This document shows, piece by piece, positions 18,474 through 29,261 of a stretch of DNA of 64,000 nucleotides (positions are counted from its first letter, which is position 1; each line of letters opens with the position of its first letter). The notes below the pieces were generated by a model. It was not told the DNA's origin. It was given only the letters and a program-made list of their open reading frames with translations, and did not search any database. Source of the stretch: Clostridiales bacterium (GTDB lineage: Bacteria > Bacillota > Clostridia > Peptostreptococcales > Anaerovoracaceae); the NCBI GenBank assembly GCA_009776955.1, contig WRMW01000007.1, positions 1 through 64,000 on the forward strand. Direction: 5' to 3'. The position numbers and the translations under genes were made by a program.

Positions 18474-19993
18474 TTTTCGGTGTCAGTATCGCTTTCGATG
18501 TCAGCGTCATCGTCATCATCGTCATCATCGTCATCATCGTCGAGCGCCGCAGACGCTTTCGCCGCTTTTTTCTTCTTGTGCCGACGCACCAAAAGCGTCG
18601 CAACCACCGCAGCAACAGCCCCTATCACGATCCAGAGCCACAGCCCCGGACCAACGCTCCCTCCATTATGCATACCCGGGTCGTCATAGCCTGGGTCGTC
18701 ATAGCCTGGGTCGTCAAAAGGTTCCTCTGCAATTACATTCACCTCAAACTCGTGCTCCAGAGTCCTTAGCTCGCCCCTTACGTTTTCGTAAGTGACCAAC
18801 ACTTTCGCGTTCATAAACCCGGGCTCATTTCCCATAAGGTTGAAGTCCGCCGACTTCTGCTCGCCGCCGCCTACATTGCCGACAAAGATTCTGCCCGCTT
18901 CGAGATAAAGGCCGTCACCGATGATATCGAACGTGACATTGCCCACAGCGCCACGGCCTTGATTTACAAGGGTGACGCTGCCGTATCCCATGCCTGAGTC
19001 CATGCCCGCCGTAATATCGGAAGGAAGCTGGGTGTTGAATATCTCAAAACGCTCAGGCTGCAGTATCGGCATGGAAATGGTCATATGCGCCGACACGGGG
19101 GCACCCGTCTGGGCGTTTACGCCGGTCACGTCGATCCCTACCGTATAGCTCCCCTCCTGAATGTTCGCGCTCGGCAGCAAAACCGCGCTTGCGGGAGAGG
19201 TGGCGCCCGGCGCCATGGTCCCGATATAGACGACGCTCGACCCATCCGCGAAAGTCAGCTGCTCCGGCGGGGAGAACGCCACCGACACATTCTCGACCGC
19301 ATGGTCGCCGTTGGTCGCGAGTATCACAGCGCTCAGCGTAAAGACCTGCCCGGCGTAGATCGGGTCTCCGTTTGCGTCGCCGTAGCGGGCCTCCCTCAGG
19401 ATAAATCCCGTCCCTTTGACGTTGACCTCCGGCTCAGGCGTTGGCGCAGGAGGCGGGGGTGTAGGCGAGGGCGAGGATTCGACGCATTGGTTCAGGGTGA
19501 TACCCACCCTTTCCGTCGCAAGCGGCGATGTCAGCCCCGTGTACGACGCATCAAAGCCCAATTCCTTGCCCGTCCCCCTGTAGGTCAAGCTTCGGAACCT
19601 GATACTGTAAGAATATCCGTTCGCCGCAACAGATTGGTTCGTAACCTCGATATTGCTCTGGTTCGGGATCGTGAACGATGCCGTGTTGAGCCTCACCGTG
19701 GTAGGTGGAGGATTTGTGGTGACATTTGCGGTCGTGACGCGCTCGTCAAGCACGGTCACGTCGATGGTGACCACGTCATTCCTGGTGATCCGCCCAGTGT
19801 ACGCCGTGGTGGTGGAAGTCCCCCTGTACACCGTATACCCCGTCACTTTCAATAACGACGGGGGCGGTGGCGGGTCAGGCTCGCTCGCATACGCTCTTTC
19901 GCCTGCCCCCAAAGGCCCTGCCGCCAGAAACACAAGCGACGCCATCACTATCGTAAGCCCCCAGACCGTCAGTTTTGTCCATATAGTTTTCAT
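18470..19993 (-). CDS. Secreted, membrane-anchored CARDB/COG1361-like protein with poly-Asp cytoplasmic tail
   Basis: Signal peptide, Pro-rich linker, CARDB-like beta domains, TM (LWLWIVIGAVAAVVATLLVRR), tail DDDDDDDDDDDDADIESD. Confidence 0.75.
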   Translation of the reverse strand: MKTIWTKLTVWGLTIVMASLVFLAAGPLGAGERAYASEPDPPPPPSLLKVTGYTVYRGTSTTTAYTGRITRNDVVTIDVTVLDERVTTANVTTNPPPTTVRLNTASFTIPNQSNIEVTNQSVAANGYSYSIRFRSLTYRGTGKELGFDASYTGLTSPLATERVGITLNQCVESSPSPTPPPPAPTPEPEVNVKGTGFILREARYGDANGDPIYAGQVFTLSAVILATNGDHAVENVSVAFSPPEQLTFADGSSVVYIGTMAPGATSPASAVLLPSANIQEGSYTVGIDVTGVNAQTGAPVSAHMTISMPILQPERFEIFNTQLPSDITAGMDSGMGYGSVTLVNQGRGAVGNVTFDIIGDGLYLEAGRIFVGNVGGGEQKSADFNLMGNEPGFMNAKVLVTYENVRGELRTLEHEFEVNVIAEEPFDDPGYDDPGYDDPGMHNGGSVGPGLWLWIVIGAVAAVVATLLVRRHKKKKAAKASAALDDDDDDDDDDDDADIESDTDTEK

Positions 19994-20736
19994 GCTTTTT
20001 CCTCCGCTACCTTTGCTTTCTTCGTTTCCTTTACGTTCTCCTCTGATTTTTTAAGATATTCGTCTTTGATGATTTTCCCGTCGCTAAGCGTCACTATCCT
20101 ATCGCCGCACGCCGCGATGCTCGGCTCATGCGTGACCATCACGAGCGTTATGCCGTATTTTGAGATACGCCCAAGCATGGCTTTCAGCACCTGTTCAGTC
20201 GTCTGCGTGTCCAGATTGCCCGTGGGCTCGTCCGCGAATATGACCTTGGGGCGGGTCACAAACGCGCGCGCTATGCCAACGCGCTGCTGCTGCCCCCCGC
20301 TCATCTCCGTGGGACGGTGCGAAGCGCGTTCAGCCAAGCCTACCATTTTAAGCTCGCGCATGGCCCGTTTTTCGCGTTTCACCTTGTCCATGCCCGAAAA
20401 CATAAGAGGTATCGCGGCGTTCTCCACCGCCGTGAGCTGCTGCAGCAAAAAATAGCTCTGGAATATAAAGCCCAGATTGTTCTGGCGGAAAATAGCAAGC
20501 TCTTCCTCGTCCATATGGGAAATCTTCTCGCCTGCAATGGTTATCGAACCCTTCGTGGGCTTTTCAAGCCCCGCAAGCATATTGAGCAGGGTGGACTTGC
20601 CGCTGCCGCTCTGCCCGACGATGCAGCATACCTCCCCTTGTTTTATCTCAAGATTTATTCCGGCGAGGGCCGCCACCTTCTCATTCCCCACCCTATATAT
20701 TTTCTTGAGCCCCTCTGTGCGAATCATAGTTCCCAT
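19990..20736 (-). CDS. ABC transporter ATP-binding protein, LolD/MacB type
   Basis: [48 protein letters not shown]. Confidence 0.93.
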   Translation of the reverse strand: MGTMIRTEGLKKIYRVGNEKVAALAGINLEIKQGEVCCIVGQSGSGKSTLLNMLAGLEKPTKGSITIAGEKISHMDEEELAIFRQNNLGFIFQSYFLLQQLTAVENAAIPLMFSGMDKVKREKRAMRELKMVGLAERASHRPTEMSGGQQQRVGIARAFVTRPKVIFADEPTGNLDTQTTEQVLKAMLGRISKYGITLVMVTHEPSIAACGDRIVTLSDGKIIKDEYLKKSEENVKETKKAKVAEEKA

Positions 20737-20829
20737 ACTCGGATATTATACCACGCATTATTGTGTTATAATTGGTTTCGTTGTTTTGATTTTTTGTAGT
20801 GGTAGTATTTGAAAAACGGAGGTTGTTTG

Positions 20830-21417
20830 ATGAAAGAGAAGATGGAAAAGACTTTTGACGATGTTACTCAGAAGGTGACAGGAGGAAGCAAGGCGGGCGC
20901 TATCGTCGTCGCCGTGATAATGATAATACTCGGGCTATTGTTTATAGCCTGGCCGTTTGGTACAGGCCTTTTGATGATGGCGGTCGCGACAGTCGGGTTT
21001 GTAATCTATGGGATATACAAGATCGTTTCGTATATTTCCGCCAAAAGCGACGAGCGCAAGGGCTGGGACCTGGCAAGCGGCATTATTTTTGCTATCATAG
21101 GCTTGCTGATCATGGTCGAGACACCGGCGGGCATGATGGTGACTTTTGCTTTCGTCCTTGGATTTATCGCGATATCCGGCGGAATAAACAGCATTGTGGC
21201 CTCTTCGGAAATACGCAAGGCAGGCGAGAAGGGCGGCGGCTGGGTAATGACCAGCGGCATAATAAACCTTATTATAGGCGGGTTTTTCCTGTTCGCGCCG
21301 TTTGGCACATGGCTTGTGTTTGACTATGTGCTTGGGATATTCCTTATGGTGGCCGGGGCAGCCTTCCTGATAGAGAGTCTGTCGGGCGGAGGGAAGAACA
21401 GGCCGAAGGCGGCGTAA
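20830..21417 (+). CDS. DUF308/HdeD-like membrane protein
   Basis: ATG after GGAGGT; repeated TM helices with HdeD-like composition. Confidence 0.65.
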   Translation: MKEKMEKTFDDVTQKVTGGSKAGAIVVAVIMIILGLLFIAWPFGTGLLMMAVATVGFVIYGIYKIVSYISAKSDERKGWDLASGIIFAIIGLLIMVETPAGMMVTFAFVLGFIAISGGINSIVASSEIRKAGEKGGGWVMTSGIINLIIGGFFLFAPFGTWLVFDYVLGIFLMVAGAAFLIESLSGGGKNRPKAA

Positions 21418-21421
21418 CCCC

Positions 21422-22102
21422 TCAAGGTTTTAGGGCGATGAAGTGGTAGATGGGCATTCCAAGGACACGGAAGCGCTCCTCGTATTCGGTCGGGGTTGAA
21501 ATGGCGCGGGTGGCTATAGGGTCGCTTGTGGAAGTGATGCAGAAGCCCGCTTCGGTGAAAGTCCTAAGTGAATAATTATATAATGCTTCGCCGTCTGTTT
21601 TGACGGCGGCGAAGCCGCCAGGGTCGAGGATATGAAAATATGCCTCGGCCTTTTTTTGCGCAGTGAGGCGGCGAGAGGCATGGCGCTCTTTAGGCCAAGG
21701 GTCGGAGAAGTTGAGAAAGATGCCAGCGATGGAGGCCTCATCGAAAGCGGTTGTGGCGTCATTTATGAAGGCATCGATATAGAGCACGTTCGCGAGGTTT
21801 GTTTCGCGGGTTTTTTTGAGGGCAGACAGAAGGATGCTTTTGCAGCCTTCAACGCCGATGTATAGAGCTTCGGGGTCTGCGGCGGCGAGGGTGTTGATGA
21901 ACTGGCCACGGCCACAGCCGAGTTCGACGTAGGTGCGGGGGAAGCCCGCAGGGAGGAGATAGCGGGAGGAGGGGCGTTCGTACCACCGAAGGTGATGTGA
22001 CGGGCGTTCGACGCGAAGACCCGTTTCTTCTTCCGCTGGAAGCAGGAGGTCGACGTAGGCGGCTATTTTTTCGTTGGCTTGGGTGACGCGACGCTGTCTC
22101 AT
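21422..22102 (-). CDS. trmB: tRNA (guanine-N7-)-methyltransferase
   Basis: VELGCGRGQFI, FLNFSDPWPKERHASRRLT; start at 22102 overlaps the ecfT stop. Confidence 0.92.
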   Translation of the reverse strand: MRQRRVTQANEKIAAYVDLLLPAEEETGLRVERPSHHLRWYERPSSRYLLPAGFPRTYVELGCGRGQFINTLAAADPEALYIGVEGCKSILLSALKKTRETNLANVLYIDAFINDATTAFDEASIAGIFLNFSDPWPKERHASRRLTAQKKAEAYFHILDPGGFAAVKTDGEALYNYSLRTFTEAGFCITSTSDPIATRAISTPTEYEERFRVLGMPIYHFIALKP

Positions 22103-22899
22103 GTCAAGGTGCGTTCCAAGATGATAAGGCCTGTGAAGGCGCAAAAGATGATTACCGCCAGGGTGTCGCGGCGACGCCACTCAAAGACGTGGAGCTTGGT
22201 ACGCCCTTCGCCGCCACGGTAGCAACGTGCCTCCATGGCCATGGCGAGGTCTGATGCCATGCGGAAGGCGCCTACTATAAGCGGTATGAAGATGGGGATA
22301 AGCGCCTTGGCGCGGCGGAAGAAGGAGCCTGTTTCGAAGTCTGCGCCACGAGCCTGTTGTGCCTTCATTATCTTGTCCGTTTCCTCCAGAAGGGTCGGAA
22401 TGAAGCGCAAGGCTATGGTCATCATCATTGCAAGCTCATGCGCAGGCAGGCCGAAGCGGGTGGCCGGCTTGAGCAGGTATTCTATTCCGTCGGTAAGCTT
22501 GACAGGCTTGGTGGTGAAGGTGAGCATAGAGGCGCCCAGTATGAGGAAGATGATGCGCAATGCCATATAGCACGCTGTGTATATCCCCTCTGCCGAGATT
22601 GTCAGCGGGCCGAGCGAGGCGATGGGCTCGCCTCTTGTCATAAACAGGTTTAACGTAAAAGTGAACGCAAGTATGATGAACAGCGGCTTGAGCCCGCGCA
22701 GGATAAAGCGCGGCGGGACTTTCGAAACAGCTATGACGGAAGCGAGAAAAACAAACACTATCGCGTAGCCGACGAAACTGCTGACCAGAAAAACCACTAC
22801 CATGTATGCCAGCACAAGGATGATCTTGAGCCGCGTATCGAGCTTATGAATGACGCTATAGCCAGGGTAGTATTGACCTATTGTGATGTTACGAATCAT
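22099..22899 (-). CDS. ecfT: ECF transporter transmembrane component EcfT
   Basis: Multi-TM protein with QQARGADFETGSFFRRAKALIPIFIPL and MAMEARCYRGGEGRT coupling motifs. Confidence 0.93.
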   Translation of the reverse strand: MIRNITIGQYYPGYSVIHKLDTRLKIILVLAYMVVVFLVSSFVGYAIVFVFLASVIAVSKVPPRFILRGLKPLFIILAFTFTLNLFMTRGEPIASLGPLTISAEGIYTACYMALRIIFLILGASMLTFTTKPVKLTDGIEYLLKPATRFGLPAHELAMMMTIALRFIPTLLEETDKIMKAQQARGADFETGSFFRRAKALIPIFIPLIVGAFRMASDLAMAMEARCYRGGEGRTKLHVFEWRRRDTLAVIIFCAFTGLIILERTLT

Positions 22900-24665
22900 T
22901 GGGACAAAGCCTCCAATAATTCCTGGGTGGAGAGTATGACGCCAGGCAGATGCAGGCCGCCACGTGCGAGCCGCCCTGCGAAGCTCGTAGCCTTCGGGAC
23001 GCCAAGGCCTATGCTTTTCAGAATCTCTTCATCTGCATATACTTCTCTGGGAGTGCCAGATTTCACGATTCTGCCAGCCGCCATAACAAGAATGCGGTCT
23101 GCGAGCCTGGCAACGTCGTCCATGTTGTGCGAAACTATCACGATGGTGCTGCCAGTCCGTTCGTGTATGCTCTCGATAAGCTCAAGCGTTTCCTCATGCG
23201 ATCTTGGATCTAGGCCTGCCGTAGGCTCGTCGAGCACAAGCACTTCGGGGCGCATGGCCAAAACGCCGGCGATGGCGGCCTTGCGTTTCTGCCCGCCCGA
23301 GAGCTCGAAAGGCGAACGCTCTGCAATCTCGTCATAGTCCATGTTGACCAGGGATATCGCTTCTTTGACACGCTCGGCTATCTCTTCCTCGGGCACGCCC
23401 AAATTGTTCGGACCGAAGGCGATGTCTTTGTACACAGTTTCCTCGAATAGCTGGTATTCGGGGTATTGAAAGACCATGCCGATTTTTTTGCGCATTTCCA
23501 CGGTAGTGGCGCCTTTGGCGGAAACGTTTACGCCACCGACCGTGACGGTGCCTTCGGTAGGCTTCAAAAGGCCGTTCAGATGCTGGATAAGGGTTGACTT
23601 GCCGGAACCTGTGTGGCCGATGATGGCGACGTATTCGCCGGTGGAAATCTCGAAGCTTACGTCGGCGACGGCGTGGGTTTCGTAAGCCAGACCAGGGTTG
23701 TAAGTGTGTGAGAGGCGGTCGACGGTGATGATGGGGGCGGCGGAGGGGGAGGCTGAGCCAAGCGAAGCCATAGCGAGCCTTTCGGTAGAACCCCTGCGGA
23801 CGCTCGCGAGTCCCCGACTTTCCGCTGACACCGTTTCGGCAAGTTCGGCTTCCACCAGGACAGGCTCTCCTGGCGGCAATACACCCTTCTCCCGCAACCC
23901 TTCGGCGAGTTCCACTGCGAACGGGAGTTTTAGGCCTAATGCCTTTAGCTCCTCTGCACGGGCGAAGATATCGCGGGGCGGGCCGTCCATGCAGATACGG
24001 CCGCCGTCCATTATTATTATACGGTCGCTGCCTACGGTTTCCTCCATAAAGTGAGTGATAAGCAACACCGTGATGCCTTCTTGGTTAAGCCGTGCCGCGA
24101 TTTCCAGCGCCTCGGCCCGCCCCTCTGGGTCAAGCATGGCTGTCGGCTCATCGAAAATGATGATGTCCGGCTTCATAGCCACAACGCCAGCTATGGCGAC
24201 GCGCTGCTTCTGGCCGCCCGATAGAAGGTGCGGCGCCATCTTGCGGTGTTCATACATACCGGTCGCCTCGAGCGAAATGCGTATGCGGTCTATTATCTCG
24301 TCACGCGGCAAGCCAAGGTTTTCCGGCCCGAAGGCTACATCGTCCTCCACAACCGCGCTCACAAGCTGGTTGTCCGGATTCTGGAAGACCATCCCTGCCA
24401 TTCGCCGTATCTCCCAGATATACTCCTCGTCTTGCGTATCGTACCCGCCCACAATCACGGTCCCGCTTGTTGGCGTCAGCAACGCGTTGATGCACTTGGC
24501 CAGCGTAGACTTGCCGCTGCCGTTGCGCCCTATGACAGACGTGAAAGTGCCGCACTCTATATCAAGACTTACGTCTTCAAGGGCGCGGACACTGCCGTCG
24601 TCGCTCAGGTACTCGAAAACGAGCCCCTCTATATTGATTATGCTTTTGTCGAAATCCTTGTTTAT
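22896..24665 (-). CDS. ecfA: Fused energy-coupling factor ATPase EcfA-EcfA (two ABC domains); 5' end from manual extension, AUA start is tentative
   Basis: In-frame extension past the listed TTG (24482) reads [67 protein letters not shown], giving the first Walker A; second ABC domain has GHTGSGKST and LSGGQKRK. Confidence 0.85.
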   Translation of the reverse strand: MNKDFDKSIINIEGLVFEYLSDDGSVRALEDVSLDIECGTFTSVIGRNGSGKSTLAKCINALLTPTSGTVIVGGYDTQDEEYIWEIRRMAGMVFQNPDNQLVSAVVEDDVAFGPENLGLPRDEIIDRIRISLEATGMYEHRKMAPHLLSGGQKQRVAIAGVVAMKPDIIIFDEPTAMLDPEGRAEALEIAARLNQEGITVLLITHFMEETVGSDRIIIMDGGRICMDGPPRDIFARAEELKALGLKLPFAVELAEGLREKGVLPPGEPVLVEAELAETVSAESRGLASVRRGSTERLAMASLGSASPSAAPIITVDRLSHTYNPGLAYETHAVADVSFEISTGEYVAIIGHTGSGKSTLIQHLNGLLKPTEGTVTVGGVNVSAKGATTVEMRKKIGMVFQYPEYQLFEETVYKDIAFGPNNLGVPEEEIAERVKEAISLVNMDYDEIAERSPFELSGGQKRKAAIAGVLAMRPEVLVLDEPTAGLDPRSHEETLELIESIHERTGSTIVIVSHNMDDVARLADRILVMAAGRIVKSGTPREVYADEEILKSIGLGVPKATSFAGRLARGGLHLPGVILSTQELLEALSQ

Positions 24666-25006
24666 TTTACCAACTCTAAATAGACTTCTTCCGCATTGTC
24701 GCCGCGGCGGGGCCCAAGCTTGAGTATCCTTGTGTAGCCGCCCTGCCGATCCTCATAAGTAGGAGCGATTTCCTCAAAAAGCTTTTTTACGACGTCTTCG
24801 TCAAAGATATACGCGAGCGCTTGGCGTCTGGCATGGAGATCCCCGCGCTTTCCGAGCGTTATCATTTTTTCGGCCATGCGCCTTGCCTCTTTCGCGCGCA
24901 TCTCTGTCGTCGTAATCCGGCCTTCGCGGAGAAGATCCGTCACGAGATTTCTAAGCATCGCCTTTCTATGCGATGCCACCCTGCCAAGCTTTCTATATCC
25001 AGGCAT
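24662..25006 (-). CDS. rplQ: 50S ribosomal protein L17
   Basis: [26 protein letters not shown]. Confidence 0.96.
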   Translation of the reverse strand: MPGYRKLGRVASHRKAMLRNLVTDLLREGRITTTEMRAKEARRMAEKMITLGKRGDLHARRQALAYIFDEDVVKKLFEEIAPTYEDRQGGYTRILKLGPRRGDNAEEVYLELVK

Positions 25007-25022
25007 ATCTATCCCTCCGTTT

Positions 25023-25979
25023 CTATTCGTCGTCGACTCTAAGGCCGAGGCCGAGCCCTTCTAGCTTTATCTTGATCTCCTCAAGCGATTTGCGCCCTAG
25101 GTTGCGTACGTTCATCATATCGGCCTCTGTCTTGTTTATAAGGTTTTCGACCGTATTTATATTGGCCCTTTTCAGGCAATTGAACGAGCGGACTGAGAGC
25201 TCGAGGTCGTCAATCGGCATTTTTTCAAGGGTTTTCGCCCTCTGGTCTTCGCCCTTTTCCACCATGATGTCTTCAAGGTCGGCGGCGTTCTCGTATAGCC
25301 CAATAAACAGATTCAGGTGCTCACGCATGATACGCGCGCCCATTGCGACGCTCTCTACGGGAGAGATGCTGCCGTCCGTCCATATTTCCAAAGTCAGCTT
25401 GTCGTAGTCCGTAACCTGCCCTACACGGGTGTTGTCGACGACAAAATTGACTTTTTTGACAGGCGTATAAATGGAGTCTACCGGTATGACGCCAATAGGT
25501 GTCGCTTCGTTTTTGTTTTGGTCGGCTGTAACATAGCCCCTACCGCGCGAAAGGTTTATCTCCATATATATGGAGGCGCCTTCCTCGAGCGTCGCGATAT
25601 GCAAATCCGTATTGTATATCTCGACGTCCGTGCTGGCTTTGATGTCGTCCGCTGTTACGTCCACCGGGCCTTTGGCCTCGATAATAACGGTTTTTTCGTC
25701 GTCGGACTGTACGCGCACCGCAAGCCCTTTGAGGTTCAATATGATTTCTGTAACATCCTCTTTGACTCCTGGAATGGTCGAGAACTCGTGCATGATCCCG
25801 TCGATTTTAACGCTGGTCACCGCACTGCCAGGCAGCGAACTCAAGAGAATGCGCCTGAGGCTGTTGCCGAGCGTAGTGCCGTAGCCCCGCTCTAGCGGCT
25901 CAATCACAAACTTGCCGTATGTTTCATCTCCCTCGGCGGAAATGATATCTATTGTTGGTCTGTCAATTTGCTGATTCAC
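25023..25979 (-). CDS. rpoA: DNA-directed RNA polymerase subunit alpha
   Basis: [29 protein letters not shown]-terminal alphaCTD. Confidence 0.97.
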   Translation of the reverse strand: MNQQIDRPTIDIISAEGDETYGKFVIEPLERGYGTTLGNSLRRILLSSLPGSAVTSVKIDGIMHEFSTIPGVKEDVTEIILNLKGLAVRVQSDDEKTVIIEAKGPVDVTADDIKASTDVEIYNTDLHIATLEEGASIYMEINLSRGRGYVTADQNKNEATPIGVIPVDSIYTPVKKVNFVVDNTRVGQVTDYDKLTLEIWTDGSISPVESVAMGARIMREHLNLFIGLYENAADLEDIMVEKGEDQRAKTLEKMPIDDLELSVRSFNCLKRANINTVENLINKTEADMMNVRNLGRKSLEEIKIKLEGLGLGLRVDDE

Positions 25980-26003
25980 AGTCCTTCCTCCTTCTGCTTC
26001 GAA

Positions 26004-26624
26004 TTACTTCGAATATAGCTCGACGATAAGGTGCTCGGAGATGGGAGTATCGATCTCCTCCCGCCTTGGAAGAGCCAACACTGTTCCCTCAAGATTGGAA
26101 ACGTTGACGCTAATCCACGCAGGAACGCTTATCTGCATATCCTTGATCTCTTCAAACTTGGGCGATTTGTGGCTACGCTTTTTGACCGCCACCACACTGC
26201 CCGGGACCACCTGCATCGACGGGATATCCGCTTTTTTGCCGTTTATGGTGAAATGCCCGTGGTTGACGAGCTGCCTTGCCTCTTTGCGCGACGACGCGAA
26301 CCCCATGCGAAATACAACGTTGTCAAGGCGCGTTTCGAGCATTATAAGCAAGTTGTCGCCTGTGATGCCTTTTTTCTTCGCTGCTTTCAGAAATGTATTG
26401 TGGAACTGCTTTTCGAGCATGCCATAAAAGCGCTTTGCCTTTTGCTTCTCTCTTAGCTGCACCCCATAGTCGGAGGTCTTTTTCCTGCCCTGGCCATGCT
26501 GACCCGGAGGATAGGCTCTCCGTTCGAGCGCACACCTCGGCGAATAGCAGCGGTCGCCTTTCAAGAAAAGCTTTTGGGCTTCCCGCCTGCACAGTTTACA
26601 CGATGCGTCTGTATATCTTGCCAC
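26004..26624 (-). CDS. rpsD: 30S ribosomal protein S4
   Basis: [37 protein letters not shown]4 domain. Confidence 0.96.
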   Translation of the reverse strand: MARYTDASCKLCRREAQKLFLKGDRCYSPRCALERRAYPPGQHGQGRKKTSDYGVQLREKQKAKRFYGMLEKQFHNTFLKAAKKKGITGDNLLIMLETRLDNVVFRMGFASSRKEARQLVNHGHFTINGKKADIPSMQVVPGSVVAVKKRSHKSPKFEEIKDMQISVPAWISVNVSNLEGTVLALPRREEIDTPISEHLIVELYSK

Positions 26625-26635
26625 TTTGTCCCTCC

Positions 26636-27034
26636 TTATACACGCCTTCTCTTAGGCGGTCTGCACCCATTATGCGGGATAGGGGTGATGTCCTTTATCA
26701 TTGTGATCTCAAGTCCCGCTGTCTGAAGCGCCCGGATAGCGGCCTCGCGGCCAGAACCCGGTCCTTTGACATAAACCTCTACATTTTTGAGTCCGTGCTC
26801 CATGGCTGCCTTCGCTGCGGCTTCCGAAGCCATCTGAGCCGCAAAAGGCGTCGATTTACGCGACCCCTTGAAGCCCAGCGAACCCGCGCTCGACCAAGAC
26901 AGGGCATTGCCGCTCTGGTCTGTGAGCGTGACGAGCGTGTTGTTGAACGTGGCCTGGATGTGCGCCTGGCCGCGCTCTATATTTTTCCGCTCTTTTCTTT
27001 TTTTCCTTACCGATCCTTTTTTGGCCGTTGCCAT
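26636..27034 (-). CDS. rpsK: 30S ribosomal protein S11
   Basis: [38 protein letters not shown]. Confidence 0.97.
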   Translation of the reverse strand: MATAKKGSVRKKRKERKNIERGQAHIQATFNNTLVTLTDQSGNALSWSSAGSLGFKGSRKSTPFAAQMASEAAAKAAMEHGLKNVEVYVKGPGSGREAAIRALQTAGLEITMIKDITPIPHNGCRPPKRRRV

Positions 27035-27054
27035 AGTTTTTTACCCTCCTGAGA

Positions 27055-27429
27055 CTAGTTGCCTTTTTTCTTTCTGCCGACCGTCTTCTTTGGCCCCTTG
27101 CGAGTCCTGGCGTTGGTCTTTGTGTTTTGGCCGCGAACGGGAAGCCCCCTTCTGTGGCGGATGCCGCGATAGCAGCCAATTTCCATCAAACGCTTGATGT
27201 TGAGGCTGACATCTCTCCTGAGGTCGCCTTCCACACTGTAGTCGGAGTCGATGATTTTGCGGATCTTACCGGCATCTTCTTCGGAAAGGTCTTTCCCCCG
27301 AATATCGGGGTCGACGCCCGCCTTTACGAGAATGTCGCTCGCCGTCTTGCGACCTACTCCGTAGATGTGGGTAAGGCCAATCTCAATCCTCTTGTCCCTC
27401 GGTAAGTCTACGCCTGCTATACGTGCCAT
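27055..27429 (-). CDS. rpsM: 30S ribosomal protein S13
   Basis: [26 protein letters not shown]. Confidence 0.97.
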   Translation of the reverse strand: MARIAGVDLPRDKRIEIGLTHIYGVGRKTASDILVKAGVDPDIRGKDLSEEDAGKIRKIIDSDYSVEGDLRRDVSLNIKRLMEIGCYRGIRHRRGLPVRGQNTKTNARTRKGPKKTVGRKKKGN

Positions 27430-27444
27430 CCTATTCTTTCCTTT

Positions 27445-27558
27445 CTACCCCTGACGCTGCTTGTGCTTGGGGTTCTCGCATATAACCATCACCCTGCCGT
27501 GGCGTTTGATGATCTTGCATTTCTCACAAATCGGTTTTACCGATGCTCTGACTTTCAT
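27445..27558 (-). CDS. rpmJ: 50S ribosomal protein L36
   Basis: Below the ORF-track cutoff; translates to [37 protein letters not shown]. Confidence 0.95.
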   Translation of the reverse strand: MKVRASVKPICEKCKIIKRHGRVMVICENPKHKQRQG

Positions 27559-27620
27559 AATGTCACTCCTTCTAAACCCAATCTTTTATTATACTGCTTT
27601 TCCGGCGTTATGCAAGGTTT

Positions 27621-27839
27621 CTACTTGTCGCGCCAGATGATACGGCCTTTTGTGAGGTCGTAAGGCGACAATTCCATCTTGACCTTGTCGCCAGGCAGGA
27701 TGCGGATGAAGTTCATCCTTATCTTGCCTGAGATGTGGGCGTTGACGCGGTGGCCATTGTCGAGTTCGACTACGAACATCGCGTTAGGCTGGGACTCGAT
27801 GACCTTGCCCTCTACCTCTATCACATCTTTCTTTGCCAT
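27621..27839 (-). CDS. infA: Translation initiation factor IF-1
   Basis: [53 protein letters not shown]. Confidence 0.97.
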   Translation of the reverse strand: MAKKDVIEVEGKVIESQPNAMFVVELDNGHRVNAHISGKIRMNFIRILPGDKVKMELSPYDLTKGRIIWRDK

Positions 27840-27842
27840 ACC

Positions 27843-28613
27843 CTATACGTCCCTTTCATCTCCTTCGTAGAGCGTGATGACAAGCGGCTCGGCGTCTGTC
27901 ACAATCACCGTGTTTTCGTAATGCGCCGCCAACTTGCCGTCTTCCGTTGCAACCGTCCATCCGTCCGAAAGCACCTTCACAGCCGCTACGCCTTCGTTTA
28001 TCATCGGCTCGATTGCAAGCGCCATTCCCTTCGCGAGCATTGGGCCCTTGCCGGGTTCTCCGTAGTTTTTCACCTGTGGGTCCTCGTGCATATGCCTGCC
28101 GATTCCATGGCCTACATAGTCGAGTACCACCGAAAACCCTTCCGCCTCTACATGGGTCTGGATCGCATGGCCAATGTCTGTCAGCCTGTGCCCTGCCCTG
28201 CATACCTTGAGGCTCTCGAAAAAACTTTCCTTCGCGGCTCTTATGAGCCGCTCTGCGGTTTCTGACACCGTACCGACCGCATAGGTTCGCGCCGCATCGC
28301 TTACCCAGCCTTTGTGCGTGATGCCGATGTCCACGGATACGATGTCCCCTTCCTTCAGCACGCGGGCTTCGTCCGGTATCCCATGTACGAGTTCCTCGTT
28401 GACCGAGACGCACGCATTAGCGGGAAAGCCGTTGTAGCCCTTAAATGTCGGCTTCATCCCCTCCGCGAGGATGGCCTCCTCGACGAAGCGGTCGATGTCT
28501 TTCGTTGTGGCACCCGGGCGTACCAGCTTTTCAAGCTCGTACAGGATACGTCCCGTCACTTTTCCGGACTCGGCCATAAGGCCAATCTGCTCGTCCGTCT
28601 TGAGTTTTATCAT
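27843..28613 (-). CDS. map: Type I methionyl aminopeptidase
   Basis: GYNGFPANACVSVNEELVHGIP, YVGHGIGRHMHEDP. Confidence 0.96.
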   Translation of the reverse strand: MIKLKTDEQIGLMAESGKVTGRILYELEKLVRPGATTKDIDRFVEEAILAEGMKPTFKGYNGFPANACVSVNEELVHGIPDEARVLKEGDIVSVDIGITHKGWVSDAARTYAVGTVSETAERLIRAAKESFFESLKVCRAGHRLTDIGHAIQTHVEAEGFSVVLDYVGHGIGRHMHEDPQVKNYGEPGKGPMLAKGMALAIEPMINEGVAAVKVLSDGWTVATEDGKLAAHYENTVIVTDAEPLVITLYEGDERDV

Positions 28614-29260
28614 GCCAATCCCAAAGCTTTGTCTATCTGCCCCTGCAAAACCTCGACGCTCTGCGTGCCGTCAAGTTCTAGCAAGATGCCTTTCTTTGTA
28701 TAGTAGTCGATGAGCGGCTTGGTTTGTGCCTTGTACACATCAAGCCTTTTCTCAACCGTTTTGGGATCGTCGTCCGACCGCTGGATCAGCTCCGCGCCGC
28801 AATGGTCGCATATGCCGTCCTGCAGGGGCTTTCGCCCGTTCATATGGTAGGTGAGCCCGCATGTCGGGCATACCTGCCGGTAAATGATGCGCTCAATAAG
28901 CACCTCTCTGGGGGCGTTCAGGAAGAATACACCTTCCAGCTCCCTGCCTTTTTCCGCAAGGTAGGCGTCCAGCATGTCCGCCTGCACTATGGTGCGTGGA
29001 AAACCGTCCAGCAAATAGCCTTTTTCCACGTCTATTTTTTCAAATATCTGTTTGACCAATTCTACGATTATTTCGTCCGGTACCAACATGCCTATGTTCA
29101 TATAGGCTTTGGCCTCGACTCCAAGCGGCGTTTTCGCTTCAATGTTTTCGCGCAAAGCGTCACCTGTGGAAATAGCAGGTATGCCGTAGGTCCGCGTTAT
29201 CATTGCGGCCTGCGTGCCTTTGCCGGAACCCGGCGGGCCTAGCAACATTACCCTTTTCAT
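28610..29260 (-). CDS. adk: Adenylate kinase (Cys4 zinc-binding lid)
   Basis: MKRVMLLGPPGSGKGTQA, DGFPRTIVQAD, lid CPTCGLTYH...CDHCG. Confidence 0.96.
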   Translation of the reverse strand: MKRVMLLGPPGSGKGTQAAMITRTYGIPAISTGDALRENIEAKTPLGVEAKAYMNIGMLVPDEIIVELVKQIFEKIDVEKGYLLDGFPRTIVQADMLDAYLAEKGRELEGVFFLNAPREVLIERIIYRQVCPTCGLTYHMNGRKPLQDGICDHCGAELIQRSDDDPKTVEKRLDVYKAQTKPLIDYYTKKGILLELDGTQSVEVLQGQIDKALGLA

Positions 29261-29261
29261 T

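Noticed and set aside
18480-18545. CATCGT trinucleotide-like run as a CRISPR or regulatory repeat
   Set aside because: It is the in-frame poly-Asp codon run at the end of the CARDB protein gene
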